From assembly GCA_003158885.1 (NCBI GenBank), contig PMLN01000164.1, positions 3,726 to 21,493 of the forward strand: a stretch of 17,768 nucleotides of DNA, written 5' to 3'. A program made the translations under genes and the position numbers. The notes under the pieces were generated by a model that was not told the origin of the DNA, did not search any database, and saw nothing but the letters and a program-made list of their open reading frames with translations. Source of the DNA: Anaerolineae bacterium (lineage in GTDB: Bacteria; Chloroflexota; Anaerolineae; Anaerolineales; Villigracilaceae). Each line of letters begins with the position of its first letter. Position 1 is the first letter of the stretch. Shown here one piece after another: positions 6,523 to 13,795 of this stretch.

Positions 6523-7104
6523 TTATCCCTCCCTCATCCATCTCTTCACTGCTTCGTGTGGATGCCGATGATTTGCCATCGCATCCAGCAACGCTTCCGG
6601 CTCAACTTCACAACATAATGCTTCGCGGTGCTCGCGGAAGATAAAGCCCTCTTCCACGGCATGGTCAAGGGCGGCGAGCAGCGGGACGTAATAATTCTTC
6701 ACGTTCAATAATCCGATCGGTTTTTCGTGCGCGCCGATCTGGCTCCACGTCAGCGCTTCGAACAATTCATCGAATGTCCCAAAGCCGCCGGGCAGTGCAA
6801 TGTAGCCCTCGGCGAGTTCGTGCATGCGTGCCTTGCGGGCGTGCATATCGGCGGTGACATCCATGCGCGTCAGGCTAGCGTGCGCCAGTGAGACGGTGTG
6901 CATGGATGGAATGATTACGCCGATGACCTCGCCCTTCGCTTCCAGCGCGCCGTCGGCAACGGCCCCCATCAAGCCGGTCTTGCCCCCGCCGTAGATTAAA
7001 CGCAGGCCGCGCTTGGCCAAAGTCCTCCCCATTTCACGAGCGGCTGCTAAATAGTCGGAGTGAACCGAGTCGGACGAACCGCAAAAAACACAGACGGATT
7101 GCAT
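6523..7104 (-). CDS. LOG-family protein (cytokinin riboside 5'-monophosphate phosphoribohydrolase type)
   Basis: A 193-residue Rossmann-like protein of the LOG family (TIGR00730). Characterised members split a nucleoside monophosphate N-glycosidic bond to release the free base and ribose 5-phosphate; many bacterial members were mis-annotated as lysine decarboxylases. The sequence shows MQSVCVFCGSS at the N-terminus, LIYGGGKTGLMGAVADGAL (nucleotide-binding region), MHARKARM around residue 90, and the diagnostic PGGFGTFDE at about 105-113. Start chosen at ATG 7104 because it has GGAAGGGAAG directly upstream and yields the standard N-terminus; upstream in-frame starts add non-family residues. 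It is transcribed divergently from dnaJ. The natural substrate in this organism is not evident from context. Confidence 0.93.
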   Translation of the reverse strand: MQSVCVFCGSSDSVHSDYLAAAREMGRTLAKRGLRLIYGGGKTGLMGAVADGALEAKGEVIGVIIPSMHTVSLAHASLTRMDVTADMHARKARMHELAEGYIALPGGFGTFDELFEALTWSQIGAHEKPIGLLNVKNYYVPLLAALDHAVEEGFIFREHREALCCEVEPEALLDAMANHRHPHEAVKRWMREG

Positions 7105-7180
7105 ACTTCCCTTCCTGAAATTCATCGAATGTTCATCTCGAAATGATATGATGCAAAACAAGTATACCTGAGGTTAGAGT

Positions 7181-7225
7181 TCTGTTAGACCCACACTTGG
7201 GCGCTTGCCCGGCTCGCCTAACAGA
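7181..7225. repeat. Inverted repeat in the LOG/dnaJ divergent region
   Basis: TCTGTTAG (7181-7188) and its exact complement CTAACAGA (7218-7225) flank the -35 of dnaJ; the right arm lies within the -35/-10 spacer. It is spaced like a two-half-site operator. It is not the CIRCE heat-shock operator, whose half-sites are different. Function is inferred. Confidence 0.35.
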
Positions 7226-7233
7226 CATAAAAT
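7205..7233 (+). promoter_or_regulatory. Promoter of dnaJ, probably leaderless
   Basis: -35 TTGCCC (7205-7210), spacer of 17 bases, -10 TAAAAT (7228-7233). Seven bases (CAGTCCA) then separate the -10 from the ATG, so transcription should start at or beside the start codon. No Shine-Dalgarno sequence exists there. Confidence 0.5.
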
Positions 7234-7240
7234 CAGTCCA

Positions 7241-8161
7241 ATGGACTACAAGGATTACTACCAAATTCTGGGCGTGGAACGCTCGGCCGGCGCGGATGAC
7301 ATCCGCAAGGCCTACCGCAAACTGGCGATGCAATATCACCCTGACCGCAACCCCGGCAACAAGCAGGCCGAGGACAAGTTTAAAGAAATAAACGAGGCGT
7401 ATCAGGTGTTGAGCGATTCGAAGAAGAAGGCGCGCTACGATCAACTGGGAGGCGCATATTCCAACTGGCAGCAGCGCGGCGGCTCGCCCGGCAACTTCGA
7501 TTGGAGTCAATGGTTCGGTGGGGCAGGAGCGCCAGGCGGCAGTAATGTGCATATGGAATACGGCGATTTGAACGATTTGTTCGGCGAAGGCGGATTCTCC
7601 GATTTCTTCCAATCCATCTTTGGCGGCCAGGGAGGCATGGGGATGGGAACATCCACGCGCAGGCGTGCCATGCCGGGCTATCAACAGCAAGTGGAGATCA
7701 GCCTCCAGGAAGCCTATAGCGGCGCCCAGCGTTCCTTGCAAGGCAGCGGGCGGCGCGTCGAAGTCCGCATACCGGCGGGAGTAACCACTGGCTCGAAGGT
7801 GCGCGTGCCGGGCGCGGCTCCGGATGGACGCGATTTATATCTCATCGTAGAGGTCGCGCAGGACCCCCGCTTCGAACGCGACGGTTATGATTTGCGCACC
7901 TCCGCCCTGGTTGATGTGTTTACCGCCTTGCTGGGCGGTGAAGCCGAAGTGGAAACGCTGGAAGGAAAGGTTAAGTTAAAGATTCCCGCCGGTACACAGC
8001 CCGAACAGGTTTTTCGATTGGCAGGGCGCGGTATGCCGCGTTTGAAAAGCTCGCAGGGGAAGGGAGATTTGTTCGTGCGGGTCAAAGTAAGGATTCCAAA
8101 ACAGTTATCATCGAAACAAAAATCATTGTTGGAAGAAGCCTCCCGTTCTAAATCATCGTAA
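7241..8161 (+). CDS. DnaJ-family co-chaperone without zinc finger (CbpA-like, type II)
   Basis: Hsp40 co-chaperone that delivers clients to DnaK and stimulates its ATPase through the J domain; cytosolic. From ATG 7241 it is 306 residues. The J domain is at 1-70 with HPD at 33-35. A Gly/Phe-rich linker follows to about 140, with DLNDLFGEGGFSDFFQSIFG inside it. The two beta-rich substrate-binding domains begin near YQQQVEISLQEAYSGA and end with LFVRVKVRIP. The CxxCxGxG zinc-finger repeats of type I DnaJ are absent, so this is the CbpA/DjlA-like class rather than the housekeeping dnaJ. The in-frame TTG at 7205 was rejected because the family start is at MDYKDYYQILGV. It is followed after a repeat-bearing gap by an HtrA protease, so cotranscription of stress functions is possible. 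Confidence 0.95.
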   Translation: MDYKDYYQILGVERSAGADDIRKAYRKLAMQYHPDRNPGNKQAEDKFKEINEAYQVLSDSKKKARYDQLGGAYSNWQQRGGSPGNFDWSQWFGGAGAPGGSNVHMEYGDLNDLFGEGGFSDFFQSIFGGQGGMGMGTSTRRRAMPGYQQQVEISLQEAYSGAQRSLQGSGRRVEVRIPAGVTTGSKVRVPGAAPDGRDLYLIVEVAQDPRFERDGYDLRTSALVDVFTALLGGEAEVETLEGKVKLKIPAGTQPEQVFRLAGRGMPRLKSSQGKGDLFVRVKVRIPKQLSSKQKSLLEEASRSKSS

Positions 8162-8166
8162 GCAAA

Positions 8167-8278
8167 ATGTCATTGCGAGGTCGCGAAGCACGCCGAAGGC
8201 GATGTTCTTCCCGAAGCAATCCCATGTTTTATGCAACTGTTTGTTTACACGTTACTTGAGAGCGCCGCGCAATGACAT
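8167..8278. repeat. Intergenic palindromic repeat element with 11-bp terminal inverted repeats
   Basis: The gap between dnaJ and the protease is filled by a 112-base element bounded by ATGTCATTGCG (8167-8177) and its exact complement CGCAATGACAT (8268-8278). Inside the left end are GAGGTCGCGAAGC and CCCGAAGCAATCCC, the wording of a widespread class of REP/MITE-like intergenic repeats seen in many genomes. It carries no coding potential. If transcribed it could fold into a long hairpin between the two genes. Confidence 0.75.
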
Positions 8279-8294
8279 ATTAAAAGGAGAAATA

Positions 8295-9494
8295 ATGAAA
8301 ATGAAACGCATTTGGATTGGATTTACAGTTATTATCCTGGCCGCGCTGGCTTGTCAGGTTGGCAGTGCGCCCATCATTTCATCACAGCCCGGCGCAACAC
8401 AATCGTCCGCACCGGCGCCCATTCAGGTACAAGCCCCCAATAATCCCTCGGCGCAGCAGGACGCGTTTGTTGCACTGTACCGGCAAACCATTCCGGGCAT
8501 TGTCACCATTGTGGTTACTCTTTCCCAGGGCAGCGCGCTCGGCACCGGTTTTGTTTACGACACGCAGGGACACATTGTAACCAACGATCACGTGGTACAG
8601 GGTGCGCTGAACAACAAAGTGGAAGTGGATTTCAATTCCGGCCTCAAGGTATATGGAACCGTGGTTGGCACCGACCCCGACTCCGATTTGGCGATCATCA
8701 AAGTGAATGCGCCTGCCTCCGAGCTTCACCCGATCTCCGTCGGCGATTCCAGCGCGCTTAAAGTGGGGCAGACGGTGGTTGCCATTGGCAATCCGTTTGG
8801 AGAAAGCGGGACAATGACCGTTGGAATTGTTTCTGGGTTGAGCCGCACGGTCAGCTCGCTTCATGTGGTTCCGGGAAGCAACGGCCAGACATTTACAGCC
8901 GGCGATTTCATCCAGACCGACGCCGCCATCAATGCCGGTAATTCGGGCGGGCCCCTGCTCAATCTGAACGGTGAAGTGGTCGGGATTGTCGAATCGGATG
9001 TCACCAATAATTTTTCGCCGACCGGCGGGCCGATCAGTTCGGGGATCGGGTTTGCCGTATCATCGAACATGCTCAAACGCGTCGCGCCCCTGCTCATCAG
9101 TAGCGGGAAAGTGGATTATCCCTATCTTGGCATTTCTTTCTATGCTCACCCCTCCTCCGATCTTGTGAACAGTACCTTCTCATCCAGTCTCACGCTGGAT
9201 GTGATTCAGGCATTGGGCCTCACGCAGGATACAGGCGCATATGTGACAAATGTTGCGGTGGGCGGTCCTGCCGATCAAGCCGGGATCAAGGGCGGTAGCC
9301 AGCCGACCAGCATTCAGGGCTTGAACGCAGGCGGCGATCTGGTGATTGCGATTGACGGCCATCCCGTGATGCAATATGATGACTTGATTGCCTATCTGAT
9401 CGAGAACAAGTCCCCCGGGGACAAAGTGGTCTTGACCGTGTTGCGTGGCGCTCAAAAGCTTGATATCACGATAACGTTGGGCAAACGACCGTAA
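8295..9494 (+). CDS. HtrA/DegP-type trypsin-like serine protease with PDZ domain, probable lipoprotein
   Basis: Extracytoplasmic ATP-independent protease/chaperone acting on misfolded envelope proteins. From ATG 8295 (AGGAG five bases upstream) the protein is 399 residues. Residues 1-20 form a signal peptide ending LAALAC; Cys20 is a likely acylation site although the lipobox is imperfect. A Pro/Ser/Ala/Gln-rich linker runs to about 55. The protease domain follows with His99 (TNDHVV), Asp131 (DSDLAIIKV) and Ser217 (NAGNSGGPL), all three catalytic residues present. One PDZ domain occupies about 305-395, with its carboxylate-binding region near GAYVTNVAVGGPADQAG. The upstream in-frame start at 8202 was rejected because it would put 31 residues encoded by a repeat before the signal peptide. 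It ends at a strong terminator and converges with the molybdoenzyme gene. Confidence 0.95.
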   Translation: MKMKRIWIGFTVIILAALACQVGSAPIISSQPGATQSSAPAPIQVQAPNNPSAQQDAFVALYRQTIPGIVTIVVTLSQGSALGTGFVYDTQGHIVTNDHVVQGALNNKVEVDFNSGLKVYGTVVGTDPDSDLAIIKVNAPASELHPISVGDSSALKVGQTVVAIGNPFGESGTMTVGIVSGLSRTVSSLHVVPGSNGQTFTAGDFIQTDAAINAGNSGGPLLNLNGEVVGIVESDVTNNFSPTGGPISSGIGFAVSSNMLKRVAPLLISSGKVDYPYLGISFYAHPSSDLVNSTFSSSLTLDVIQALGLTQDTGAYVTNVAVGGPADQAGIKGGSQPTSIQGLNAGGDLVIAIDGHPVMQYDDLIAYLIENKSPGDKVVLTVLRGAQKLDITITLGKRP

Positions 9495-9500
9495 TCGTCG

Positions 9501-9531
9501 GGGCGGGTTTCACACCCGCCCTTTTCTTTTT
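9501..9531 (+). terminator. Rho-independent terminator after the HtrA gene
   Basis: Eight-pair GC stem GGGCGGGT/ACCCGCCC with loop TTCAC, followed by TTTTCTTTTT. It starts 6 bases after the protease stop codon. Confidence 0.9.
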
Positions 9532-9552
9532 AGTCTCAGACCTGCCCCTTTT

Positions 9553-10194
9553 TTATCCGAAACGTTCTTCCCTCCAGACATCGGCGCGGTTGTGATAACC
9601 GGCCTGTTCCCAAAAGCCGCGGCGGTCACGGGACATGAATTCCAGGGCTCTCAACCATTTGGCGCCCTTCCAGAAATAGGGGGTTTCCAATCCTTCACTG
9701 GCGGGGATGAACCCGACCACACCGCGCAATGGATAACCATGATCGGCTGTGATCGGTTCACCGTTCAAATGTGTTGCCATCAGGAAGTTGTCCTGCAGCA
9801 CGACCTCCAGCGGCAGGTTGACCGTGAAGCCGTATTCGGCATGTTGCATCACATGCGTGGCAGTTGGCTTGATCTTGAAGAAGCCTTCGTTGACCAATGT
9901 CTTTACGGATACGCCTTCCCAAAGCGTATCGAACTTGCTCCAACGTGTCACGCAGTGAATGTCCATTGTGAGTTTCGTGCGCGGCAGTTTGTTGAACTCA
10001 TCCCACGACCAGCGTTTCTCTTCCTCGACTTCGCCCCATAGGCGGAAATCCCATGTGGCCGGATTGAAATGTGGAACCGGCCCGTAATGCAAAACGGGAA
10101 ATTTCAACGTCAGCGCTTGACCGGGCGGCAGGCGGCCCTCGTGCCGGACACGCTCTTCTTCCTTGCGACGATCGGGGCCTTCAAATCCGAACAT
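9553..10194 (-). CDS. Sulfite-oxidase-like molybdopterin-dependent oxidoreductase, soluble short form
   Basis: A 213-residue protein of the oxidoreductase molybdopterin-binding family (PF00174; sulfite oxidase/MsrP superfamily). It probably carries a Mo-pterin centre coordinated by Cys81 in DIHCVTRWSK, the position of the invariant Mo-ligating cysteine. Other family segments are WDFRLWGEV, VSVKTLVNEG, NGEPITADHGYPLRGVVG and YFWKGAKWLRALEFM. There is no Tat or Sec signal peptide, heme domain or dimerisation domain, so it looks cytosolic and minimal compared with true sulfite oxidases; the substrate is unknown. ATG at 10194 is preceded by GAGGAG at good spacing; an ATG 24 bases further upstream was rejected because the Shine-Dalgarno lies downstream of it. 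No Mo-cofactor biosynthesis genes are nearby; the only related item is the defective-looking MOSC gene 5 kb away. Confidence 0.9.
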   Translation of the reverse strand: MFGFEGPDRRKEEERVRHEGRLPPGQALTLKFPVLHYGPVPHFNPATWDFRLWGEVEEEKRWSWDEFNKLPRTKLTMDIHCVTRWSKFDTLWEGVSVKTLVNEGFFKIKPTATHVMQHAEYGFTVNLPLEVVLQDNFLMATHLNGEPITADHGYPLRGVVGFIPASEGLETPYFWKGAKWLRALEFMSRDRRGFWEQAGYHNRADVWREERFG

Positions 10195-10276
10195 AACTTC
10201 TCTCCTCTCTAAGATCAAATGACAAATAATTACACAGGCTAGACTCGCTGCGTCCCTGCCGTTTTACCCCATGAAC

Positions 10277-10305
10277 ATAATAACTTTATAAGAGTAAATC
10301 TCCAA
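10277..10305 (-). promoter_or_regulatory. Candidate promoter of the molybdoenzyme gene
   Basis: Minus strand: -35 TTGGAG (10300-10305), 17-base spacer, -10 TATTAT (10277-10282). This implies a leader of about 75 bases before the GAGGAG ribosome-binding site. The -35 is weak (3 of 6) and the area is AT-rich. Confidence 0.35.
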
Positions 10306-10330
10306 ACATGGTTTTCTCAAGATCAAAAAA

Positions 10331-10408
10331 CGAACCGCCAAGGGCGCTAAGATCGCGAAGAAAAAAACAAGAATCTTAGCGAACTTTGCGTGCTTCGCGT
10401 TAAAAAAT
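10331..10408. repeat. Intergenic dispersed-repeat-like sequence (AACCGCCAAGG type)
   Basis: The stretch starting GAACCGCCAAGGGCGCTAAG, continuing with GATCGCGAAGAAAAAAACAA and ending CTTTGCGTGCTTCGCGTTAA, has the wording of a widespread non-coding repeat family (AACCGCCAAG...CGCCAAGAAAAA...TTGGCGGTT) known from many environmental genomes. It is internally quasi-palindromic (GCGAAG.../...CTTCGC). It lies in the 329-base gap 10195-10523, which otherwise holds only the two promoters listed; no gene was seen there. Confidence 0.6.
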
Positions 10409-10467
10409 GACAAAGCATAGGTTCGCCATGGACTTTGAGAAGGCCATGAATCTCCAAGGCTTGCCCA

Positions 10468-10496
10468 TTGGCATTTTAACGGAAAGATTCTATAAT
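10468..10496 (+). promoter_or_regulatory. Strong promoter of the ion-channel gene
   Basis: -35 TTGGCA (10468-10473), 17-base spacer, perfect -10 TATAAT (10491-10496). Expected start near 10503 gives a 20-base leader containing the ribosome-binding site GGAGG (10515-10519), four bases before ATG 10524. Confidence 0.75.
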
Positions 10497-10523
10497 CATT
10501 CCACCCTTTGAGTCGGAGGCAAC

Positions 10524-12425
10524 ATGTCTTTCAAACCCACCTGGCGCGAACGATTAAGTTACGAATTCGATAAAACCCTATCCCGCGGCCCCAGCGCCTT
10601 GATCGGCTGGCTGGCTTTGGCGACCGCACTTTTGATTGGGCTGGGTACGTTGGTTGTCTTCCTTTTACACGGGATTCCCGCTCAATCCAATATGTTCGCC
10701 GTGTTCTGGAACATCATGTCGCAGGCGCTCACTCCCAATCCGGTGGAAGCCGGCAATCCGTTGCAATATCTGGTGGTCATGTTCTTTGTAACGATCGGCA
10801 GCCTGTTCATGGTCAGTATCCTGATTGGTATTTTAAGCAACGAGATCGAAGCGCGCGTCGATGCCCTGCGCCGCGGCCGTTCCAGGGTGTTGGAGGATGA
10901 ACACGTCGTCATCCTCGGCTGGTCGCATCAGGTTTTTACGATCATTTCTGAATTGATTATTGCCAACGGGAATCGCAGGCATGGCGCGGTGGTCGTAGTT
11001 CTCTCTGAAAAAGATAAGGTTGAGATGGAGGAGGAAATACGCGCCCGGATTCCGAATTCAAAGAATACGCGTATCATCTGCCGCAGCGGCGATCCGATTG
11101 AGTTGTCCGATCTCGAAATTGTAAGCTTGCATGGGGCGCGTTCCATTATTATCCTGCCGCCGGATGAAGAGCATCCGGATATTTTCGTGATCAAAACGAT
11201 TTTGGCGATCACCAATGATCCGCGGCGGCGTGCGGAAAAATATCGTATTGTCACTCAGATCCATGATGCAAAGAATCTGGGTGTGGTGCAGATGATCGGC
11301 AAGGACGACAGCGTTCAAGCTGTGCTGGTCGGCGATTTGATTGCGCGTGTGGTTGCTCAAACGTCGCGTCAATCCGGCCTGTCCCTGGTATACACGGAAT
11401 TGATGAATTTCGAAGGCGATGAAATTTACTTTCAGGAAGAGCCAGCGTTGGTTGGAAAAACATACGGCCAGGCCTTGCTTGCTTATGAAGACTCGGCCGT
11501 GATGGGATTGCGGCTTGCGAATGGCACGATTTTGCTGAATCCACCTGCCCAAACCATGATCTCTGCCGGGGATCAGGTCTTTGCAATTTCCGAGGATGAT
11601 GATACGGTGATCGTTTCTGGATTGGATGAGATTCCACTGGATGAAAGTGCCGTCCAGAAATCCAGAAAGAATATCAAGGCATCACCGGAGAAGGCTTTGA
11701 TCCTGGGCTGGAACAAATGGGGCGCTGTGATCGCTCGTGAATTGGATTCTTATGTTCCAAAGGGTTCGCAGTTGGCCATTGTGGCGCAGGAGCAGGCGGA
11801 GGTTGCACACGAAATAAAAGAGGGCGGCGTTCATCTTGTTAATCAGAAGCTTGCCATTCGATTTGGTGACACAACCGATCAGCGTTTTCTGCGAGATCTT
11901 CAAGTGGAGCGTTATGACCACATAATCGTTTTGGCCGATTCAAACCTGACCGTGCAGGAAGCGGACGCACGCACGCTGTTGACCTTGTTGCACTTACGCG
12001 ACATCTCCGAGAAGAACGGGAAGCGCTTCTCGGTCGTCAGTGAAATGCGCGACCTGCGTAACCGGGAACTGGCCGAGGTCGCGCGTGTGGACGATTTTAT
12101 CGTCAGCGAGCATCTGGTCAGTTTGATGATGTCGCAGTTGGCCGAGACCCCTGGGCTTCACGCGATCTTTACGGATATCTTCGATCCCGAAGGTTCCGAG
12201 ATTTATCTCAAGCCCATCGGCAATTACGTTGAAACGGGAAAACCGATTAACTTTTATACGGTGGCCGAGTCCGCCAGCCGTCGTGACGAAACCGCAATAG
12301 GGTATCGCGTCGTTTCGGAGATGGGCGATGCCGGCAAATCCTATGGCGTTCACACCAATCCAAAGAAATCGGAGAGAGTGACCTTTGCGCCGGAGGATAA
12401 GATCATCGTGGTTGCAGAGAATTAA
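10524..12425 (+). CDS. CASTOR/POLLUX-type ion channel with two RCK-like regulatory modules
   Basis: A 633-residue membrane protein of the CASTOR/POLLUX/DMI1 family, known in plants as nuclear-envelope Ca2+/K+ channels and in bacteria as uncharacterised TrkA-domain potassium/ion channel homologues. Visible order: cytoplasmic N-terminus, TM1 about 24-48, short pore-like loop 57-80, TM2 about 81-105. Then comes the diagnostic stretch NEIEARVDALRRGRSRVLEDEHVVILGWS and VVVVLSEKDKVEMEEEIRARI, near-identical in pattern to CASTOR. A first RCK Rossmann fold runs from about 126 and a second from about 390 (ALILGWNKWGAVIARELD). TrkA-C-like segments (DEIYFQEEPALVGKTYGQAL) lie between and at the end. Only two transmembrane helices are seen, fewer than in the plant proteins. 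A strong promoter and GGAGG support the start. It converges on the pxpB relic/rlmD. Ion selectivity cannot be read from the pore loop. Confidence 0.88.
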   Translation: MSFKPTWRERLSYEFDKTLSRGPSALIGWLALATALLIGLGTLVVFLLHGIPAQSNMFAVFWNIMSQALTPNPVEAGNPLQYLVVMFFVTIGSLFMVSILIGILSNEIEARVDALRRGRSRVLEDEHVVILGWSHQVFTIISELIIANGNRRHGAVVVVLSEKDKVEMEEEIRARIPNSKNTRIICRSGDPIELSDLEIVSLHGARSIIILPPDEEHPDIFVIKTILAITNDPRRRAEKYRIVTQIHDAKNLGVVQMIGKDDSVQAVLVGDLIARVVAQTSRQSGLSLVYTELMNFEGDEIYFQEEPALVGKTYGQALLAYEDSAVMGLRLANGTILLNPPAQTMISAGDQVFAISEDDDTVIVSGLDEIPLDESAVQKSRKNIKASPEKALILGWNKWGAVIARELDSYVPKGSQLAIVAQEQAEVAHEIKEGGVHLVNQKLAIRFGDTTDQRFLRDLQVERYDHIIVLADSNLTVQEADARTLLTLLHLRDISEKNGKRFSVVSEMRDLRNRELAEVARVDDFIVSEHLVSLMMSQLAETPGLHAIFTDIFDPEGSEIYLKPIGNYVETGKPINFYTVAESASRRDETAIGYRVVSEMGDAGKSYGVHTNPKKSERVTFAPEDKIIVVAEN

Positions 12426-12553
12426 TCCCTCGATGCCTCCATGTGTGCGGGACAGGCCAGCGCATGGACGCGTTGATTGATCTCCAAATTAATTTCATCG
12501 CCGAACCGAATCAGCAGCGCTGAATCGCCGAGCGGGAGGATCTTCGGCTTCAT
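12422..12553 (-). pseudogene. Truncated pxpB (kipI) 5' fragment, 43 codons
   Basis: Minus-strand ATG at 12553 opens a 43-codon frame beginning MKPKILPLGDSALLIRFGDE, followed by INLEINQRVHALA. This is the start of 5-oxoprolinase subunit B (PxpB/KipI, allophanate hydrolase subunit 1 family), whose full length is above 200 residues. Homology stops abruptly at ALA; ten unrelated residues (CPAHMEASRD) and TAA follow, and the stop overlaps the end of the ion-channel gene. Its ATG shares ATGA with the rlmD stop, so it may still be translated by coupling. It is interpreted as a relic left when a rearrangement brought the ion-channel gene next to rlmD. The pyroglutamate-cleaving function is certainly lost here. 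Confidence 0.7.
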
Positions 12554-13788
12554 CGTTGTTCAAAGACACTGACGCTTTCGATATGATAAGTTTGCGGAAA
12601 AAGATCGAAAGGCGTGGTATCCAAAAGCTTATATCCGCCATCTATCAGTCGTTTCGCATCGCGCGCCAGCGTGGACGGGTCGCACGAAACATAAACGATC
12701 CCTTTTGGATTCAATTTCACGATTGCGGCCAGGGCTTCTCTTTCGACCCCCGCACGCGGAGGATCAACCAGTACGTAATTCGGATTGGCGATCCGGCCTG
12801 CAAGCTCGGGGAGGATATTTTCTGCGAGTCCTTCATAAAGTTCAACGTGATCGAACTCATCCAGATTGACCGTGAAATCGTCGCAAGCGCAGGGTGATGA
12901 TTCGACTCCGATCAATTGTTTGCATCTCGGTGCAAGGAATGCGCTGAACAATCCGACCCCGCAATATACGTCAAGGATCGTGGGTTGGGAAACGGGCAGG
13001 CGGTCAAGGACATGCCTGACCATTTTCTCCGCCATGCCGGTATTGATTTGAAAGAACGATGCCGGCGAAACGCGAAACTCGCGATCCAAAACCCGGATCA
13101 GGATGTGATCGTTGCCTGCCAGGACAAGGGCATGCTCCTCAAAGACGTGAACCGCCGAAATGTCGGCCTCGATTTCCAATTCTGGCGTTTCGGGTGAATC
13201 CGATTCGAGCACGAGCATCAAATCGTCGCTTGTTCCTTTACGAATCGAGACGCGTTCGATGCCGGTGTTCGGTTCAAATTCAAGTTGTGGCCAAAAGGAA
13301 TTGATGGATGACTCCGGAAGATGACATTCCGAGATCGGAATCACCCGGTTGGATGTTGAAGCCTGGAAGCCGGGTTTTCCATGGTCGTCCAAATGAAATT
13401 GGATGTGATTGCGGTAGTTCCACTCGTTTGGGCTTGCCACTGTCTCTTGAACCGGCGGATTCTCGATCTTGCCAATTCGCTGCAGTTGATCGCGCAGAAT
13501 GTCAGACTTGGCCTTCAATTGCATTTCATGGGATATGTGCTGGTAGTGGCATCCTCCGCATTGGCCGAAATGTTTGCAGCGGGGTGTGATCCGCCCGGGT
13601 GCAGCCTGCAAGATTTCAACAATTTCACCGCGCCCAAAGCCGCGCTTTTCTTCCGTCAACCGGATGCGGACGCGCTCACCCGGCAATCCAAATGGAACAA
13701 AGACCGCGCGGCCGTCATCCAGGCGTCCCATGGCCTCGCCGCCATATGTCAGGGTGGTCAGAGTGAGTTCGTAAAGTGGTTCAGCCAT
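12550..13788 (-). CDS. rlmD: 23S rRNA (uracil-C5)-methyltransferase, RlmD/RumA family
   Basis: S-adenosylmethionine-dependent methyltransferase making 5-methyluridine in 23S rRNA (U1939 in E. coli for RlmD; RlmCD-type members also modify U747), cytosolic. About 412 residues. Features in order: N-terminal TRAM RNA-binding domain (about 1-60), 4Fe-4S cysteines C71, C77, C80 (CKHFGQCGGC) plus a later cysteine in SECHLPE, SAM-binding ILDVYCGVGLFSAFLAP, acidic VLVDPPRAG, and the catalytic nucleophile in VSCDPSTLARD near the C-terminus. ATG 13788 was chosen; a TTG two codons upstream is possible and neither has a clear Shine-Dalgarno. A large imperfect palindrome begins 8 bases upstream of this ATG. 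Target specificity (U1939 versus both sites) cannot be settled by eye. Confidence 0.93.
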   Translation of the reverse strand: MAEPLYELTLTTLTYGGEAMGRLDDGRAVFVPFGLPGERVRIRLTEEKRGFGRGEIVEILQAAPGRITPRCKHFGQCGGCHYQHISHEMQLKAKSDILRDQLQRIGKIENPPVQETVASPNEWNYRNHIQFHLDDHGKPGFQASTSNRVIPISECHLPESSINSFWPQLEFEPNTGIERVSIRKGTSDDLMLVLESDSPETPELEIEADISAVHVFEEHALVLAGNDHILIRVLDREFRVSPASFFQINTGMAEKMVRHVLDRLPVSQPTILDVYCGVGLFSAFLAPRCKQLIGVESSPCACDDFTVNLDEFDHVELYEGLAENILPELAGRIANPNYVLVDPPRAGVEREALAAIVKLNPKGIVYVSCDPSTLARDAKRLIDGGYKLLDTTPFDLFPQTYHIESVSVFEQR

Positions 13789-13795
13789 GAACAAA

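Noticed and set aside
7205..7240. TTG start extending DnaJ by 12 residues.
   Set aside because: The TTG is the -35 box of the promoter, and the J domain begins normally at the ATG at 7241.
10408..10512. Short plus-strand frame starting MTKHRFAMDFEKAMN.
   Set aside because: It overlaps the repeat end and the clear promoter of the ion-channel gene, and has no ribosome-binding site; chance ORF.
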